64,000 nt of DNA from Sphingomonas immobilis (GTDB lineage: Bacteria; Pseudomonadota; Alphaproteobacteria; Sphingomonadales; Sphingomonadaceae): contig NZ_JAUQSZ010000008.1 in NCBI RefSeq assembly GCF_030580995.1, forward strand, positions 62,001 through 126,000. Reading direction: 5' to 3'. This document shows, piece after piece, positions 53,441-61,985 of this stretch. Both the position numbers and the translations under genes were made by a program. Below the pieces are notes generated by a model. It searched no databases and was not told the DNA's origin. It saw only the letters and a list, made by a program, of their open reading frames with translations. The stretch's first letter is position 1, and every line of letters starts with the position of its first letter.

Positions 53441-55863
53441 GCACTCACTCCATCGAAAACAGGTTGCCGCCGGCGCGGCCTGGTCAGGCGCACGGGTTCG
53501 AGCGGGGCCGCAGCCATCGCGCAGAACCGCTGCCGGGGCGGCGCATCGCCGTACAAAGTCGTCCGCAGGCGCGGGGTGCGGCCGGCGGCGGCGATCAACG
53601 CCTCCATCGCCACCGCATCCATTTCCTGCCCGTGGCTCGCGCCGGCCGCCGATGAGATGCTTTCGTTCATCAGCGTCCCGCCGAGATCGTTCGCGCCGGC
53701 GTCGAGGCACGCGCGCGCGCCGTCCGCGCCGAGCTTCACCCACGACACCTGGATGTTGGGGATGAGCGGATGCAGCACCAGCCGCGCGACGGCGTGCATC
53801 AGCACGGCCTCGCGTGCGCTCGGGCCGCGCCGGGCCTTGCCGGCGAGGAACAGCGGCGCCTCGTCATGGACGAAGGGCAAGGGCACGAATTCGGTGAAGC
53901 CGCCGGTGCGCGCCTGCAGCGCGCGGATTTCCAGCAGGTGCCGCGCCCAGTGTTCGGGGCCGTCGAGATGCCCGAACATGATCGTCGCGGTCGTGCGCAG
54001 GCCGACACGGTGCGCGGTTTCGATGACATCGAGCCAACTGCGCGTATCGAGCTTGTCGGGGCATAAAGCCGGGCGAACGCGCTCGTCGAGAATCTCGGCG
54101 GCGGTGCCGGGCAGGCTGCCGAGCCCCGCGTCGCGCAGGCTGGTGAGGAAATGCTCCACCGAAACGCCGAGCGTCGTGGCGCCGTGGACGACCTCCAGCG
54201 GCGAGAAGGCGTGGACATGCAGCCCTGGAGCCGCCGATCGTACCGTCGCGAGCAGATCGAGATAGGTCTGGCCGGTATAGGCCGGGTGAATGCCACCCTG
54301 CATGCACACTTCGCTGGCACCGCGCGCCTGGGCTTCGACCGCGCGACGCGCGACCTCGGCAAGATCGAGATCATAGGCCGGGCCGCGCAGCGAGCGGTTC
54401 CCGCGCCCCTTGGAAAAGGCGCAGAAGGTGCAGGCGTAGCGGCACATATTGGTGTAATTGATGTTGCGCGTGACGACGTAGCTGACCGCATCGCCAACGG
54501 TTCGGCGCCTAAGGTCGTCGGCGGCCTTGCAAACGTGCCCGTATTCCGCCCCGTGCGTCGCAAGCAGCATCGCGACATCGGCCTCGTCGAGCGCTTCGCC
54601 CTGTCCCGCCCGCGCGACGAGGTCGCGGATCACCGGACGGACGTTTCCGCCGGACCTCGCGGGGGGCGGGAACGGCATCGCCCGGCCGACCGCCCACTCG
54701 CCGCCCCGCGCGAGCCCGTCGCTGCCGGATAGATGGAGGACGGGCGTGCGCACCGCCGGATCGAGCCAGCGTTCGGGATTGCGGACGAAGGCCGGGTAGA
54801 GCGTCAGCCGCTCGGTCAGCACGCGGCCGGCGGCGGCGGTTTCCCGGCGCAGGAGATCGCGCTCCGGCCACGGCGCCTCGGGATTGACGTGATCGGCCGT
54901 CACCGGCGACACGCCGCCCCAATCGTCGATCCCGGCGTCGATCAGATCGCCGAGCCGGCCGGCGTTGAGGTTCGGCGGCACCTGGATCGCCATGTCCGCG
55001 CCGAACACGATGCGCGCGGCGGCGGCCGTCCAGATCAGGTCGCTTTGATCGGGTTCGGCGGCGGAGGCCATCTTCGTGCCCGGCTTCGCGCGGAAATTCT
55101 GGACGATGATTTCCTGGATGTGGCCGTGACGCTCGTGCAGCGCACGCAGGGCGAGCAACGCATCGATCCGCTCGCGCCGGGTCTCGCCGATGCCGATCAG
55201 GATGCCGCTGGTGAACGGGATCGCCAGTTCGCCCGCATCCTCGATGCAGCGCAGGCGGCGCGCGGGGAGCTTGTCGGGCGAGCCGAAATGCGGCCCGCCG
55301 CGCTCGCACAGCCGCGTCGATACGGATTCGAGCATCATGCCCTGCGATGCCGAGACCTTGCGCAACCGGGCCATCTCGTCGCGCGTCAAGACGCCGGCGT
55401 TGACGTGGGGCAGCAATCCCGTCTCGGCGATCACCGCCGCGCAGGCCGCCGCGAGATACTCCACGGTGCTGTCATACCCCATGGCGGACAGCTCGGAACG
55501 CGCCGCGGCGTACCGCGCCTCGGGCCGGTCACCGAGCGTGAACAAGGCCTCATGGCACCCCGCGTCGCGGCCGGCGCGGGCGATGGCCAAGATCTCGTCC
55601 AGCGGCAGATAGCTTCGCTCGCCGCGGCGGGGCGGGTGCGCGAAGGTGCAATAATGGCAGACGTTCCGACACAGTTGCGTGAGCGGGATGAACACTTTCG
55701 GCGAGTAGGTGTGAACCGGTGCCGAGGCACGATCGCGAATCCGGCGCGCTTCCGCTGCCAGGGTTTCCGGTGACGCCGCCAGCAACCTTTCGGCAAGCGC
55801 AGCGTGTTCCGCGGACCCCGTTGCGATCGTCGTCCGACTCGCTTGCGGATGTGTCGCAATCAC
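53437..55863 (-). CDS. fbiC: Fo synthase, fused CofG-CofH (FbiC)
   Basis: 808 residues with two radical-SAM domains. The CofG-like half has CRNVCHYC (Cys65, 69, 72), and the CofH-like half has CRYACTFC (Cys474, 478, 481). Together they make Fo, the deazaflavin core of F420, from tyrosine and a pyrimidine intermediate. The fused form is as in actinobacteria. The GTG at 55863 is the most plausible start but no clear ribosome site precedes it. It leads the minus-strand block ending at cofC. Confidence 0.95.
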   Translation of the reverse strand: MIATHPQASRTTIATGSAEHAALAERLLAASPETLAAEARRIRDRASAPVHTYSPKVFIPLTQLCRNVCHYCTFAHPPRRGERSYLPLDEILAIARAGRDAGCHEALFTLGDRPEARYAAARSELSAMGYDSTVEYLAAACAAVIAETGLLPHVNAGVLTRDEMARLRKVSASQGMMLESVSTRLCERGGPHFGSPDKLPARRLRCIEDAGELAIPFTSGILIGIGETRRERIDALLALRALHERHGHIQEIIVQNFRAKPGTKMASAAEPDQSDLIWTAAAARIVFGADMAIQVPPNLNAGRLGDLIDAGIDDWGGVSPVTADHVNPEAPWPERDLLRRETAAAGRVLTERLTLYPAFVRNPERWLDPAVRTPVLHLSGSDGLARGGEWAVGRAMPFPPPARSGGNVRPVIRDLVARAGQGEALDEADVAMLLATHGAEYGHVCKAADDLRRRTVGDAVSYVVTRNINYTNMCRYACTFCAFSKGRGNRSLRGPAYDLDLAEVARRAVEAQARGASEVCMQGGIHPAYTGQTYLDLLATVRSAAPGLHVHAFSPLEVVHGATTLGVSVEHFLTSLRDAGLGSLPGTAAEILDERVRPALCPDKLDTRSWLDVIETAHRVGLRTTATIMFGHLDGPEHWARHLLEIRALQARTGGFTEFVPLPFVHDEAPLFLAGKARRGPSAREAVLMHAVARLVLHPLIPNIQVSWVKLGADGARACLDAGANDLGGTLMNESISSAAGASHGQEMDAVAMEALIAAAGRTPRLRTTLYGDAPPRQRFCAMAAAPLEPVRLTRPRRRQPVFDGVSA

Positions 55864-55883
55864 CTCAATCCAGCCTCTCGTGA

Positions 55884-55915
55884 GATTCTATAATTATTGT
55901 TCGCATAGTTTATGG
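55884..55915 (-). promoter_or_regulatory. AT-rich promoter/operator region upstream of fbiC
   Basis: On the minus strand it reads ATAAACTATGCGAACAAT followed by TATAGAAT. The AACTATGCG part resembles the AACTATGC part of the element before the TonB receptor, and TATAGA is a possible -10. The region is much richer in AT than its surroundings. Confidence 0.4.
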
Positions 55916-56050
55916 CACGGTGTCCGAACCGGCGCAACAGCCCTTCTTTCGAAAACGGCGGACGCACGGATGCGGCAGTCCCGCCGCAGGACGAAACCGG
56001 GAAGCCGCGCGAATATCGGTGTCTATTACGGCCGGCGACGGCCGTTCAGA

Positions 56051-56767
56051 TCAATGCCATTCGACGATTTCGTCGATCAGCGCCGGGTGGCGCTGCTCCA
56101 CGTAGCGCGCATATTCGACCATATGTTCGCGCATCAGGCGCTCGGCGGCGTCGGCGTCGCCGCGGGCGATCGCCTCGGCGATTGCGTGATGCGCCTCGAC
56201 AACGGCTTCACGCCGCTCGGGCGGGAACAACATGCCGACGACGCGCGCGTGGAAGATATCCTCGAGGGCGTGGCTCATCAGGTTGAGGATGCGATTCCCC
56301 GACATCGATCCGACCTGCCAGTGGAAATTGGCACTCGTCTTGAGATAGGCCGCGTCGCTGCTGGTCGAGGTTTCCGCGGCGAGCAATTGCTCGACCAGTT
56401 CGGGCTCGCGACGCTCGGCCGCCATGCGTGCGATCATCGGTTCGAGCAGCAAACGCGCGTCGATCACCTCGCGGAAGGTCATCGCGCCCGCCTGGAAGAA
56501 CATCGTCGCCATCCGCCCGAAATCGGTCGTCGTCGGCCCGACCACGACCGGGCCGCCGCCCGGCCCGGCCTTGATTCGGATGATGCCGTGGATCTCCAGG
56601 ATCCGCAGCGCCTCACGCAGCGAACCGCGCCCGACGCCATATTCGGCGACCATCGTCGCTTCGCTCGGCAAGCGACTGCCCGGCGTCGCGCCCTCCGCAC
56701 ACACCTTGCGCAGAATGTCCTGCGCCAGTTCCTCGGCAACTTTCGATCCGCGCTTTATCTTCTGCAC
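56051..56767 (-). CDS. GntR-family regulator, FCD (FadR) subgroup
   Basis: 238 residues. N-terminal winged helix (KVAEELAQDILRKVCAEG, LPSEATMVAEYGVGRGSLREAL, and LEIHGIIRIKAGPGGG) and C-terminal all-helical FCD domain with metal/ligand residues (NFHWQVG, AHHAIAEAI, REHMVEY). Such proteins sense an acid or acyl-CoA and control catabolic operons. Divergent from the MaoC-GMC operon across a 135-bp gap. GTG start. It may bind the AACTATG elements found before several of these genes, which is inference. Confidence 0.9.
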   Translation of the reverse strand: MQKIKRGSKVAEELAQDILRKVCAEGATPGSRLPSEATMVAEYGVGRGSLREALRILEIHGIIRIKAGPGGGPVVVGPTTTDFGRMATMFFQAGAMTFREVIDARLLLEPMIARMAAERREPELVEQLLAAETSTSSDAAYLKTSANFHWQVGSMSGNRILNLMSHALEDIFHARVVGMLFPPERREAVVEAHHAIAEAIARGDADAAERLMREHMVEYARYVEQRHPALIDEIVEWH

Positions 56768-56837
56768 CCCTGTGTCCCTTCACGCATGTGCAGGCCGCAC
56801 CTGACACGCTTTCCGCCCGCAAATCTATTATCACCGT

Positions 56838-56866
56838 TTGACACTATGCAACAACAAGGCTAACTA
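56838..56866 (+). promoter_or_regulatory. Sigma-70-like promoter of the MaoC-GMC operon
   Basis: TTGACA at 56838-56843 and TAACTA at 56861-56866 with 17 bp spacing. The sequence ACTATGCAAC just inside and CTAACTATGA at the -10 resemble the shared AACTATG element, so a regulator bound there would cover the promoter. The ATG lies 37 bp downstream. Confidence 0.55.
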
Positions 56867-56902
56867 TGATCATTATTCGGATTGATAAAAAACGGAGTGG
56901 AT

Positions 56903-57370
56903 ATGGCCGGCAAATATTATGAAGAGCTCGAGCCGGGCATGGTTTTCAAGCACACCACGCGGCGGACCGTGACGGAAACGGACAATCTGCTGTTCACGGT
57001 CCTTGCCAGCAACAACCAGCCGCTGCACCTCGACGTCGAGTTCGCCAAGGGAACGATCCACGGCTCGATCGCGGTCAACAGCCTGTGGACGATGTCGTTC
57101 GTCTGCGGCGTTTCGGCGGATGACACCACGTCGGGCACGACGATGGGCAACCTCGGCTATCAGGAAGTGCGCTTTCCCAAGGTTGTCCGCATCGGCGACA
57201 CGCTGCACAGCGAGACGCACATCATCGAGAAGCGCGAAAGCAAGAAATATCCCAACGCGGGCATCGTGACGTTCAAGCACATCGGTTACAACCAGCACGA
57301 CGAAATCGTGATGACGGCACTGCGGACGGGCATGATGATCAAGCGGCCGGTCGACGCAGCGGCGGCATAG
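56903..57370 (+). CDS. MaoC-family dehydratase
   Basis: 155 residues with the hot-dog fold: YYEELEPGMVFKHTTRRTVTETDNLLFTVLASNNQPLHLD, and LGYQEVRFPKVVRIGDTLHSET. The N-x-x-x-LHLD segment carries Asn/His/Asp residues at the place of the hydratase catalytic dyad, so activity as enoyl-CoA or mesaconyl-type hydratase is plausible. ATG at 56903 with GGAG 6 nt upstream. First gene of the plus-strand operon. Confidence 0.87.
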   Translation: MAGKYYEELEPGMVFKHTTRRTVTETDNLLFTVLASNNQPLHLDVEFAKGTIHGSIAVNSLWTMSFVCGVSADDTTSGTTMGNLGYQEVRFPKVVRIGDTLHSETHIIEKRESKKYPNAGIVTFKHIGYNQHDEIVMTALRTGMMIKRPVDAAAA

Positions 57371-57440
57371 CCGCTTCACGCACGCAGTCACCGTAATCAA
57401 GGCGCGGCAACAAGCGCCGGAAAACCCTTTGGAGAGCGCC

Positions 57441-59057
57441 GTGAGCGGAACCGACAGCTTCGACTATGTCCTTGTCGGCGGCGGCACTGCGGCCGGCATC
57501 CTCGCCTATCGCCTCGGCGAGGCGGGGCACAGCGTCTGCGTGCTGGAGGCCGGGCCGCCCGACCGCAACATCTACATTCACATCCCGGCGGGCTTCAGCA
57601 AGACGCTGTTCCACCCGACGCTGACCTGGCAGTTCAAGACCGACCCCGATCCGGCCACCGGCAACCGCTCCGCGCCCTACACGCAGGGCAAGACGCTGGG
57701 CGGGTCGAGCTCGCTCAACGGCATGATCTACAATCGCGGCCAGGCGGCGGACTATGACGGCTGGGCGCAGATGGGCAACCGGGGCTGGAGCTACGACGAC
57801 ATCCTCCCCTATTTCCGGCGCACCGAGCGGCGGGTCGCGCCCGACGTCGCACCCGATTCGCGCTATCGCGGCGATGCCGGGCGGCTGACCGTCACGACGG
57901 CACAGTGGCCCAACAAGCTCGAACCCGCCTTCATCGCATCCGCGCACAATGCCGGGCACCCGATCAACGCCGATTACAACGGCGCGAAACAGGAAGGCGT
58001 CGGCCGCTACCAGAGCGCGATCTCGAAGGGCCGCCGCCTCAGCACGGCGACGGCCTTCCTGCACCCGGCGGCGAAGAAATTCGGCGTCGATATCCGCACC
58101 GACGCGCTCGCCACGCGCATCGTTCTCGACGGCAAGCGTGCGACGGGCGTGGCCTATCGCCGCGGCGGCGTGGAAAAGACCGTGACGGCGCGGCGCGAGG
58201 TGATCGTCTGTGCGGGCGCGATCAATTCACCGAAGCTGCTGCAGCTCAGCGGCATCGGCCCGGCGGAGCTGCTGCAATCGGCGGGTGTGCCGGTGCAACA
58301 CGATCTGCCCGGCGTCGGCGAGAATTTCCGCGACCATTACAGCCCGCGTATCGTCGCGCGCGCCAAGCCCGGCATCGACAGCATCAACCTGCACGTCACC
58401 GGCCTGCCGCTGCTGCGGCAGATCGCGCTGTGGGCGATGGGCCGGCCGAGCGTGCTGGCGACGAGCCCGGCGCGCATCCACCTGTTCGGCAAGAGCGATC
58501 CCGGCATGGAGCGGCCCGACTATGCGATGATGTTCGCCCCCGCGAGCTTCAAGATGGGCCTGGTCGGCGTGCTCGACGATTTCCCTGGCATGACCTGCGG
58601 CGTCTGGCAGCAGCGGCCGCAGAGCGCGGGCTATGTCCGCATCGCGTCACCCGATGTCGATGCACCACCGCACGTCAACCCGCGCTGGCTGACCGAGATC
58701 GAGGACCAGCGTGTCGTGCTCGCGGCATTGCGCGCCGCGCGGAAGATCTACGCGACCGAACCGCTCGCATCGCTGATCGACCAGGAACTGTTCCCCGGCG
58801 CGGACTATGAATCCGACGAGCAGTTGATGACTTTCGCCCGCGAAAAGGGCGCGACCAGCTATCACCTCGTCGGCACGTGCAAGATGGGGCCGGCGACCGA
58901 CGCGCGCGCCGTGGTCGACCCCGAACTCCGGGTCCACGGCATGACCGGGCTGCGCGTGGTCGATTCATCGATCATGCCGATGATCCCGTCCGCCAACACC
59001 GCCGCCGCGACCATGATGATCGCGGAGAAGGCGTCCGACATGATCCTCAAAGGCTGA
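57441..59057 (+). CDS. GMC-family FAD-dependent alcohol oxidoreductase
   Basis: 538 residues. FAD dinucleotide motif GGGTAAG at 13-19 and LEAGP; GMC signature GKTLGGSSSLNGMIYNRG; second signature GAINSPKLLQLSGIGP; catalytic His475 in SYHLVGTCKMG and the end motif IPSANTAAATMMIAEKASD. Choline-dehydrogenase-like; oxidises a primary alcohol to aldehyde. The aldehyde dehydrogenase two genes on would take the product. GTG at 57441 chosen with GGAG upstream. Confidence 0.92.
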   Translation: MSGTDSFDYVLVGGGTAAGILAYRLGEAGHSVCVLEAGPPDRNIYIHIPAGFSKTLFHPTLTWQFKTDPDPATGNRSAPYTQGKTLGGSSSLNGMIYNRGQAADYDGWAQMGNRGWSYDDILPYFRRTERRVAPDVAPDSRYRGDAGRLTVTTAQWPNKLEPAFIASAHNAGHPINADYNGAKQEGVGRYQSAISKGRRLSTATAFLHPAAKKFGVDIRTDALATRIVLDGKRATGVAYRRGGVEKTVTARREVIVCAGAINSPKLLQLSGIGPAELLQSAGVPVQHDLPGVGENFRDHYSPRIVARAKPGIDSINLHVTGLPLLRQIALWAMGRPSVLATSPARIHLFGKSDPGMERPDYAMMFAPASFKMGLVGVLDDFPGMTCGVWQQRPQSAGYVRIASPDVDAPPHVNPRWLTEIEDQRVVLAALRAARKIYATEPLASLIDQELFPGADYESDEQLMTFAREKGATSYHLVGTCKMGPATDARAVVDPELRVHGMTGLRVVDSSIMPMIPSANTAAATMMIAEKASDMILKG

Positions 59058-59075
59058 TACCCAAGGAGAGCGACG

Positions 59076-59636
59076 ATGGTCCTCGACGAAGACCTCTACA
59101 TCCGGCTTACCGCGCGCAACGACATCGAGAATCTGATCGCGCGCTACTGCATCGCCTGCGACGACCGGCGTATCGAGGAGCTGCTCGCGATGTTCACCGA
59201 GGATGCCTATTTCGGGCATGTCGACGGCGTTCATGGCAAGAGCGGCCGTGACGGGGTGCGCGAGCATTACGAAACGTCGCTCGGCAACATGGGGCCCTCC
59301 TATCACTGGTCGCACGATCGCCTGATCGAGGTCGATCCCGAGGATGCCAACAAGGCCACCGGGACGATCCTCGCGCATTGCGAGACCAGCAATGCCGGCG
59401 TCGCCTATGTCGCCGCGATCCGCTACAACGACCGCTACCGCCGCGTCGATGGCGTGTGGAAGTTCGCCTGGCGCGGCTATCAGTTCCTCTATTTCGTGCC
59501 GGCCGAGCAATATGGCCAGGCGCTCGGCATGGAAAAGCGCGTGTGGCGTTACGGCGCGTGGCAGTTGCCCGACCTGCCCGAGCCGCTCGACAGCTGGAAG
59601 GAATTCCGCGCGAAGATCGAGAAGGCCGCGGCGTGA
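59076..59636 (+). CDS. SnoaL-like (NTF2-fold) protein
   Basis: 186 residues of a SnoaL-like domain: RNDIENLIARYCIACDDRRIEELLAMFTEDAYF, HYETSLGNMGPSYHWSHD and VWKFAWRGYQFLYFV. NTF2-fold proteins of this kind serve as hydratases, isomerases or dioxygenase partners in degradation clusters; the reaction cannot be read from sequence. AAGGAG lies 7 nt before the ATG. The stop overlaps the aldehyde dehydrogenase start. Confidence 0.85.
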   Translation: MVLDEDLYIRLTARNDIENLIARYCIACDDRRIEELLAMFTEDAYFGHVDGVHGKSGRDGVREHYETSLGNMGPSYHWSHDRLIEVDPEDANKATGTILAHCETSNAGVAYVAAIRYNDRYRRVDGVWKFAWRGYQFLYFVPAEQYGQALGMEKRVWRYGAWQLPDLPEPLDSWKEFRAKIEKAAA

Positions 59637-61075
59637 CCTTGCAGACCGACAAGCTGTGGATCGCCGGCCAGCCGCAGACCGGCCTCGGCCCACGGCTCGA
59701 GGTCGAGAACCCGGCGACCGGAGCGGTGTTCGCGACGCTCAACGAGGCTTCGGTCGAGCAGGTCGATGCGGCGGTGCGCGCGGCGCAAGCGGCATTCGCG
59801 TCGGGCGTGTGGGACGATCCCGAATATCGCGCCGACACGCTCTTGCGGCTCGCCGATCTGATCGAGCAGCATCGGGATGCGCTCGGCGCGTTGCTGGTCG
59901 ACGAGGTGGGCACGCCGGTCGATCTGGTCGGGCCGCTGCAGGTGGGCACGCCGATCAGCTTCTTCCGCTATTATGCCGGGCTCGCGCGGATCGACCGATC
60001 GATCGCGCTCGGGCCAGACGGCAATGCGGCGGCGCCCAGCGAGAGCGTCGTGCGGTTCCTGCCGGTCGGCGTGGCGGCGGCGATCACGGCCTACAATTAT
60101 CCCTTGCTCCTGCTCGCCCTGAAGGTCGCGCCGGCCTTTGCCGCCGGTTGCGCGGTGGTGATCCTGTGTTCGCCGCAGACGCCGCTGGCGACGCTCGCGC
60201 TGGGCGCGCTGATGAAGGAGGCGGGCGTGCCGGACGGCATCGTCAGCGTACTGGTCGGCGGCGCGGAGATCGGCAAGGCGCTGAGCGAGCATCCCGGCAT
60301 CGACAAGATCAGCTTCACCGGCTCTGTCGGCGTCGGCAGCCGCGTCATGCAGCAGGCGGGACGTGGGCTGAAGCGCGTGACGCTCGAACTCGGCGGCAAG
60401 AATGCGATGATCCTGCTGCCGGACTATGATTTCGAGCCGACCATCGCCGCCTGCCACATCCGTTACCTGCGCAATGCCGGACAGGGCTGCGCCTCGCCGA
60501 CGCGAATCCTGGTGCATCGCCCGAAAATGGCGGCGTTCATTGCCGCGACGCAGCGCTATTTCGCGACGGTCAAGACCGGCGATCCGCGCACGCCGGGCAC
60601 GCTGGTGGGGCCGCTGATCAGCGAGGCGCATCGGGCGCGGGTCGAGGGCGTCCTCACGCGCGCTTTGCTGGCGGGTGCGAAAATCGTCGCGGGCGGCGGG
60701 CGGCCCGATCTTCCCCAAGGCTGGTATCTGAACCCGACGCTGGTGGCGGGCGCCGACAACCATTCGGAGCTGGCGCGCGACGAGCTGTTCGCGCCGGTCG
60801 CGATGGTCATCCCCTATGACGATATCGACGAGGCCGTGGCGATGGCCAATGACAGTGACCTGGGGCTCTCCGGCTTCGTGTTCGGCCCGCACGAGGCAGC
60901 GATGGCGGTCGCGAAGCGAATCCGCACCGGCACCGTGTACGTCAACGGTGGCGGTGCGATCCGCATGGAGGCACCGATGGGCGGCTTCAAGCAGAGCGGC
61001 ATCGGGCGCGAATATGGCGAATACGGCATCCGCGAATATCTCGAGCCGCAGCATATCCAGTGGTCGACCGCCTGA
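59633..61075 (+). CDS. Aldehyde dehydrogenase (NAD(P)-dependent)
   Basis: 480 residues of the ALDH superfamily. Motifs: VAAAITAYNYPLLLLALKVAPA, FTGSVGVGSRVMQQAG, general-base Glu in VTLELGGKNA, and the nucleophile Cys286 in NAGQGCASPTRILV; C-terminal PMGGFKQSGIGREYGEYG. Converts an aldehyde to an acid. GTG start overlaps the SnoaL stop (GTGA). It is convergent with the SDR gene, 1 bp between stops. Confidence 0.92.
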   Translation: MTLQTDKLWIAGQPQTGLGPRLEVENPATGAVFATLNEASVEQVDAAVRAAQAAFASGVWDDPEYRADTLLRLADLIEQHRDALGALLVDEVGTPVDLVGPLQVGTPISFFRYYAGLARIDRSIALGPDGNAAAPSESVVRFLPVGVAAAITAYNYPLLLLALKVAPAFAAGCAVVILCSPQTPLATLALGALMKEAGVPDGIVSVLVGGAEIGKALSEHPGIDKISFTGSVGVGSRVMQQAGRGLKRVTLELGGKNAMILLPDYDFEPTIAACHIRYLRNAGQGCASPTRILVHRPKMAAFIAATQRYFATVKTGDPRTPGTLVGPLISEAHRARVEGVLTRALLAGAKIVAGGGRPDLPQGWYLNPTLVAGADNHSELARDELFAPVAMVIPYDDIDEAVAMANDSDLGLSGFVFGPHEAAMAVAKRIRTGTVYVNGGGAIRMEAPMGGFKQSGIGREYGEYGIREYLEPQHIQWSTA

Positions 61076-61076
61076 C

Positions 61077-61832
61077 CTAGCCGAAATAGGTGCCGCCGTT
61101 CACGTCGATCACCGTGCCCGAAATGAAACCCGCGCCGGGCGAACACAGGAACGCCATCGTTGCGCCCATCTCGCGCGGGCGGCCGGCACGGCCCTGCGGG
61201 TAGAGCGCGGGGTCGATCCGCATGGCGGCGGCCATCGGCGTCGCGATCGAGCCGGGCGCGACCGCATTGACCAGCACGTTGTGACGGATGCCCTTCTGCG
61301 CCAGCCAGCGCGTCAGCGACTGAATGCCGCCCTTCGACGCGGCGTAATGCGGCCCGCACTTGATGCCGCCCATCCGCCCGGAAACCGATCCGGTCAGCAC
61401 GATGCGCCCATGCCCGGCCGCGATCATCCCCGGCATGAAGGCGCGCGCGAGGTTGATCGGACCGCGCAGGTTGACGCCGATGACCCGGTCGAATGCGGCG
61501 TCCCAGTCCTCGCTCTCCCAGTCGTCGAGCGGGCTGATGCCGCTCGCGTCGATCAGCGCATCGACGGGACCGATCGATTCGGCCAAGGCCGTCACCGCCG
61601 CGCGGTCCGACGTATCGACCCGGTGATAGGGCATCCGCGCCGCCGCAGCGCCGATCGCCTGGCGTGCCGCATCCTCCGCAACCACGTCGGCGAGAACGAT
61701 TTCCGCGCCCTGCTCGGCGCAAACCTGAACCGCCGCCGCACCGATCCCACCGCCCGCACCGGCGACGAGCATCCGGATTCCCTCCAGCCCGAATGGATTG
61801 CGCAGCGCGTGGTCGACTGTCTCAATGTCCAT
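61077..61832 (-). CDS. SDR-family oxidoreductase
   Basis: 251 residues. Cofactor motif MLVAGAGGGIGAAAVQV, DVVAED after strand 2 (NAD-type), DASGISPLDDW in place of the usual NNAG, catalytic VLTGSVSGRMGGIKCGPHYA followed by ASKGG, and C-terminal ISGTVIDVNGGTYF. Divergent from the TonB receptor with a 153-bp gap that contains the shared element. Alcohol/ketone substrate unknown. Confidence 0.87.
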   Translation of the reverse strand: MDIETVDHALRNPFGLEGIRMLVAGAGGGIGAAAVQVCAEQGAEIVLADVVAEDAARQAIGAAAARMPYHRVDTSDRAAVTALAESIGPVDALIDASGISPLDDWESEDWDAAFDRVIGVNLRGPINLARAFMPGMIAAGHGRIVLTGSVSGRMGGIKCGPHYAASKGGIQSLTRWLAQKGIRHNVLVNAVAPGSIATPMAAAMRIDPALYPQGRAGRPREMGATMAFLCSPGAGFISGTVIDVNGGTYFG

Positions 61833-61918
61833 GTCTCATCCTAAAATATTGATTTTACGTGGTTATTATTATTCTTCCGCGAATCGGCGTTCAGGAGTGC
61901 TGTTTCGTATTGCACAAA

Positions 61919-61943
61919 CTAGAATAACTATGCATACAGTTAG
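61919..61943. promoter_or_regulatory. Shared element and near-palindrome upstream of the TonB receptor
   Basis: CTAGAATAACTAT (61919-61931) is identical to 48837-48849. It continues into a near-palindrome with arms TAACT and AGTTA around ATGCATAC, a suitable operator for a dimeric regulator. It lies 43 bp before the receptor ATG, in the gap shared with the SDR gene. Confidence 0.5.
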
Positions 61944-61985
61944 CACAGAACGAAATCATCGTCGGATTTTTGGGGAGGATAAGAA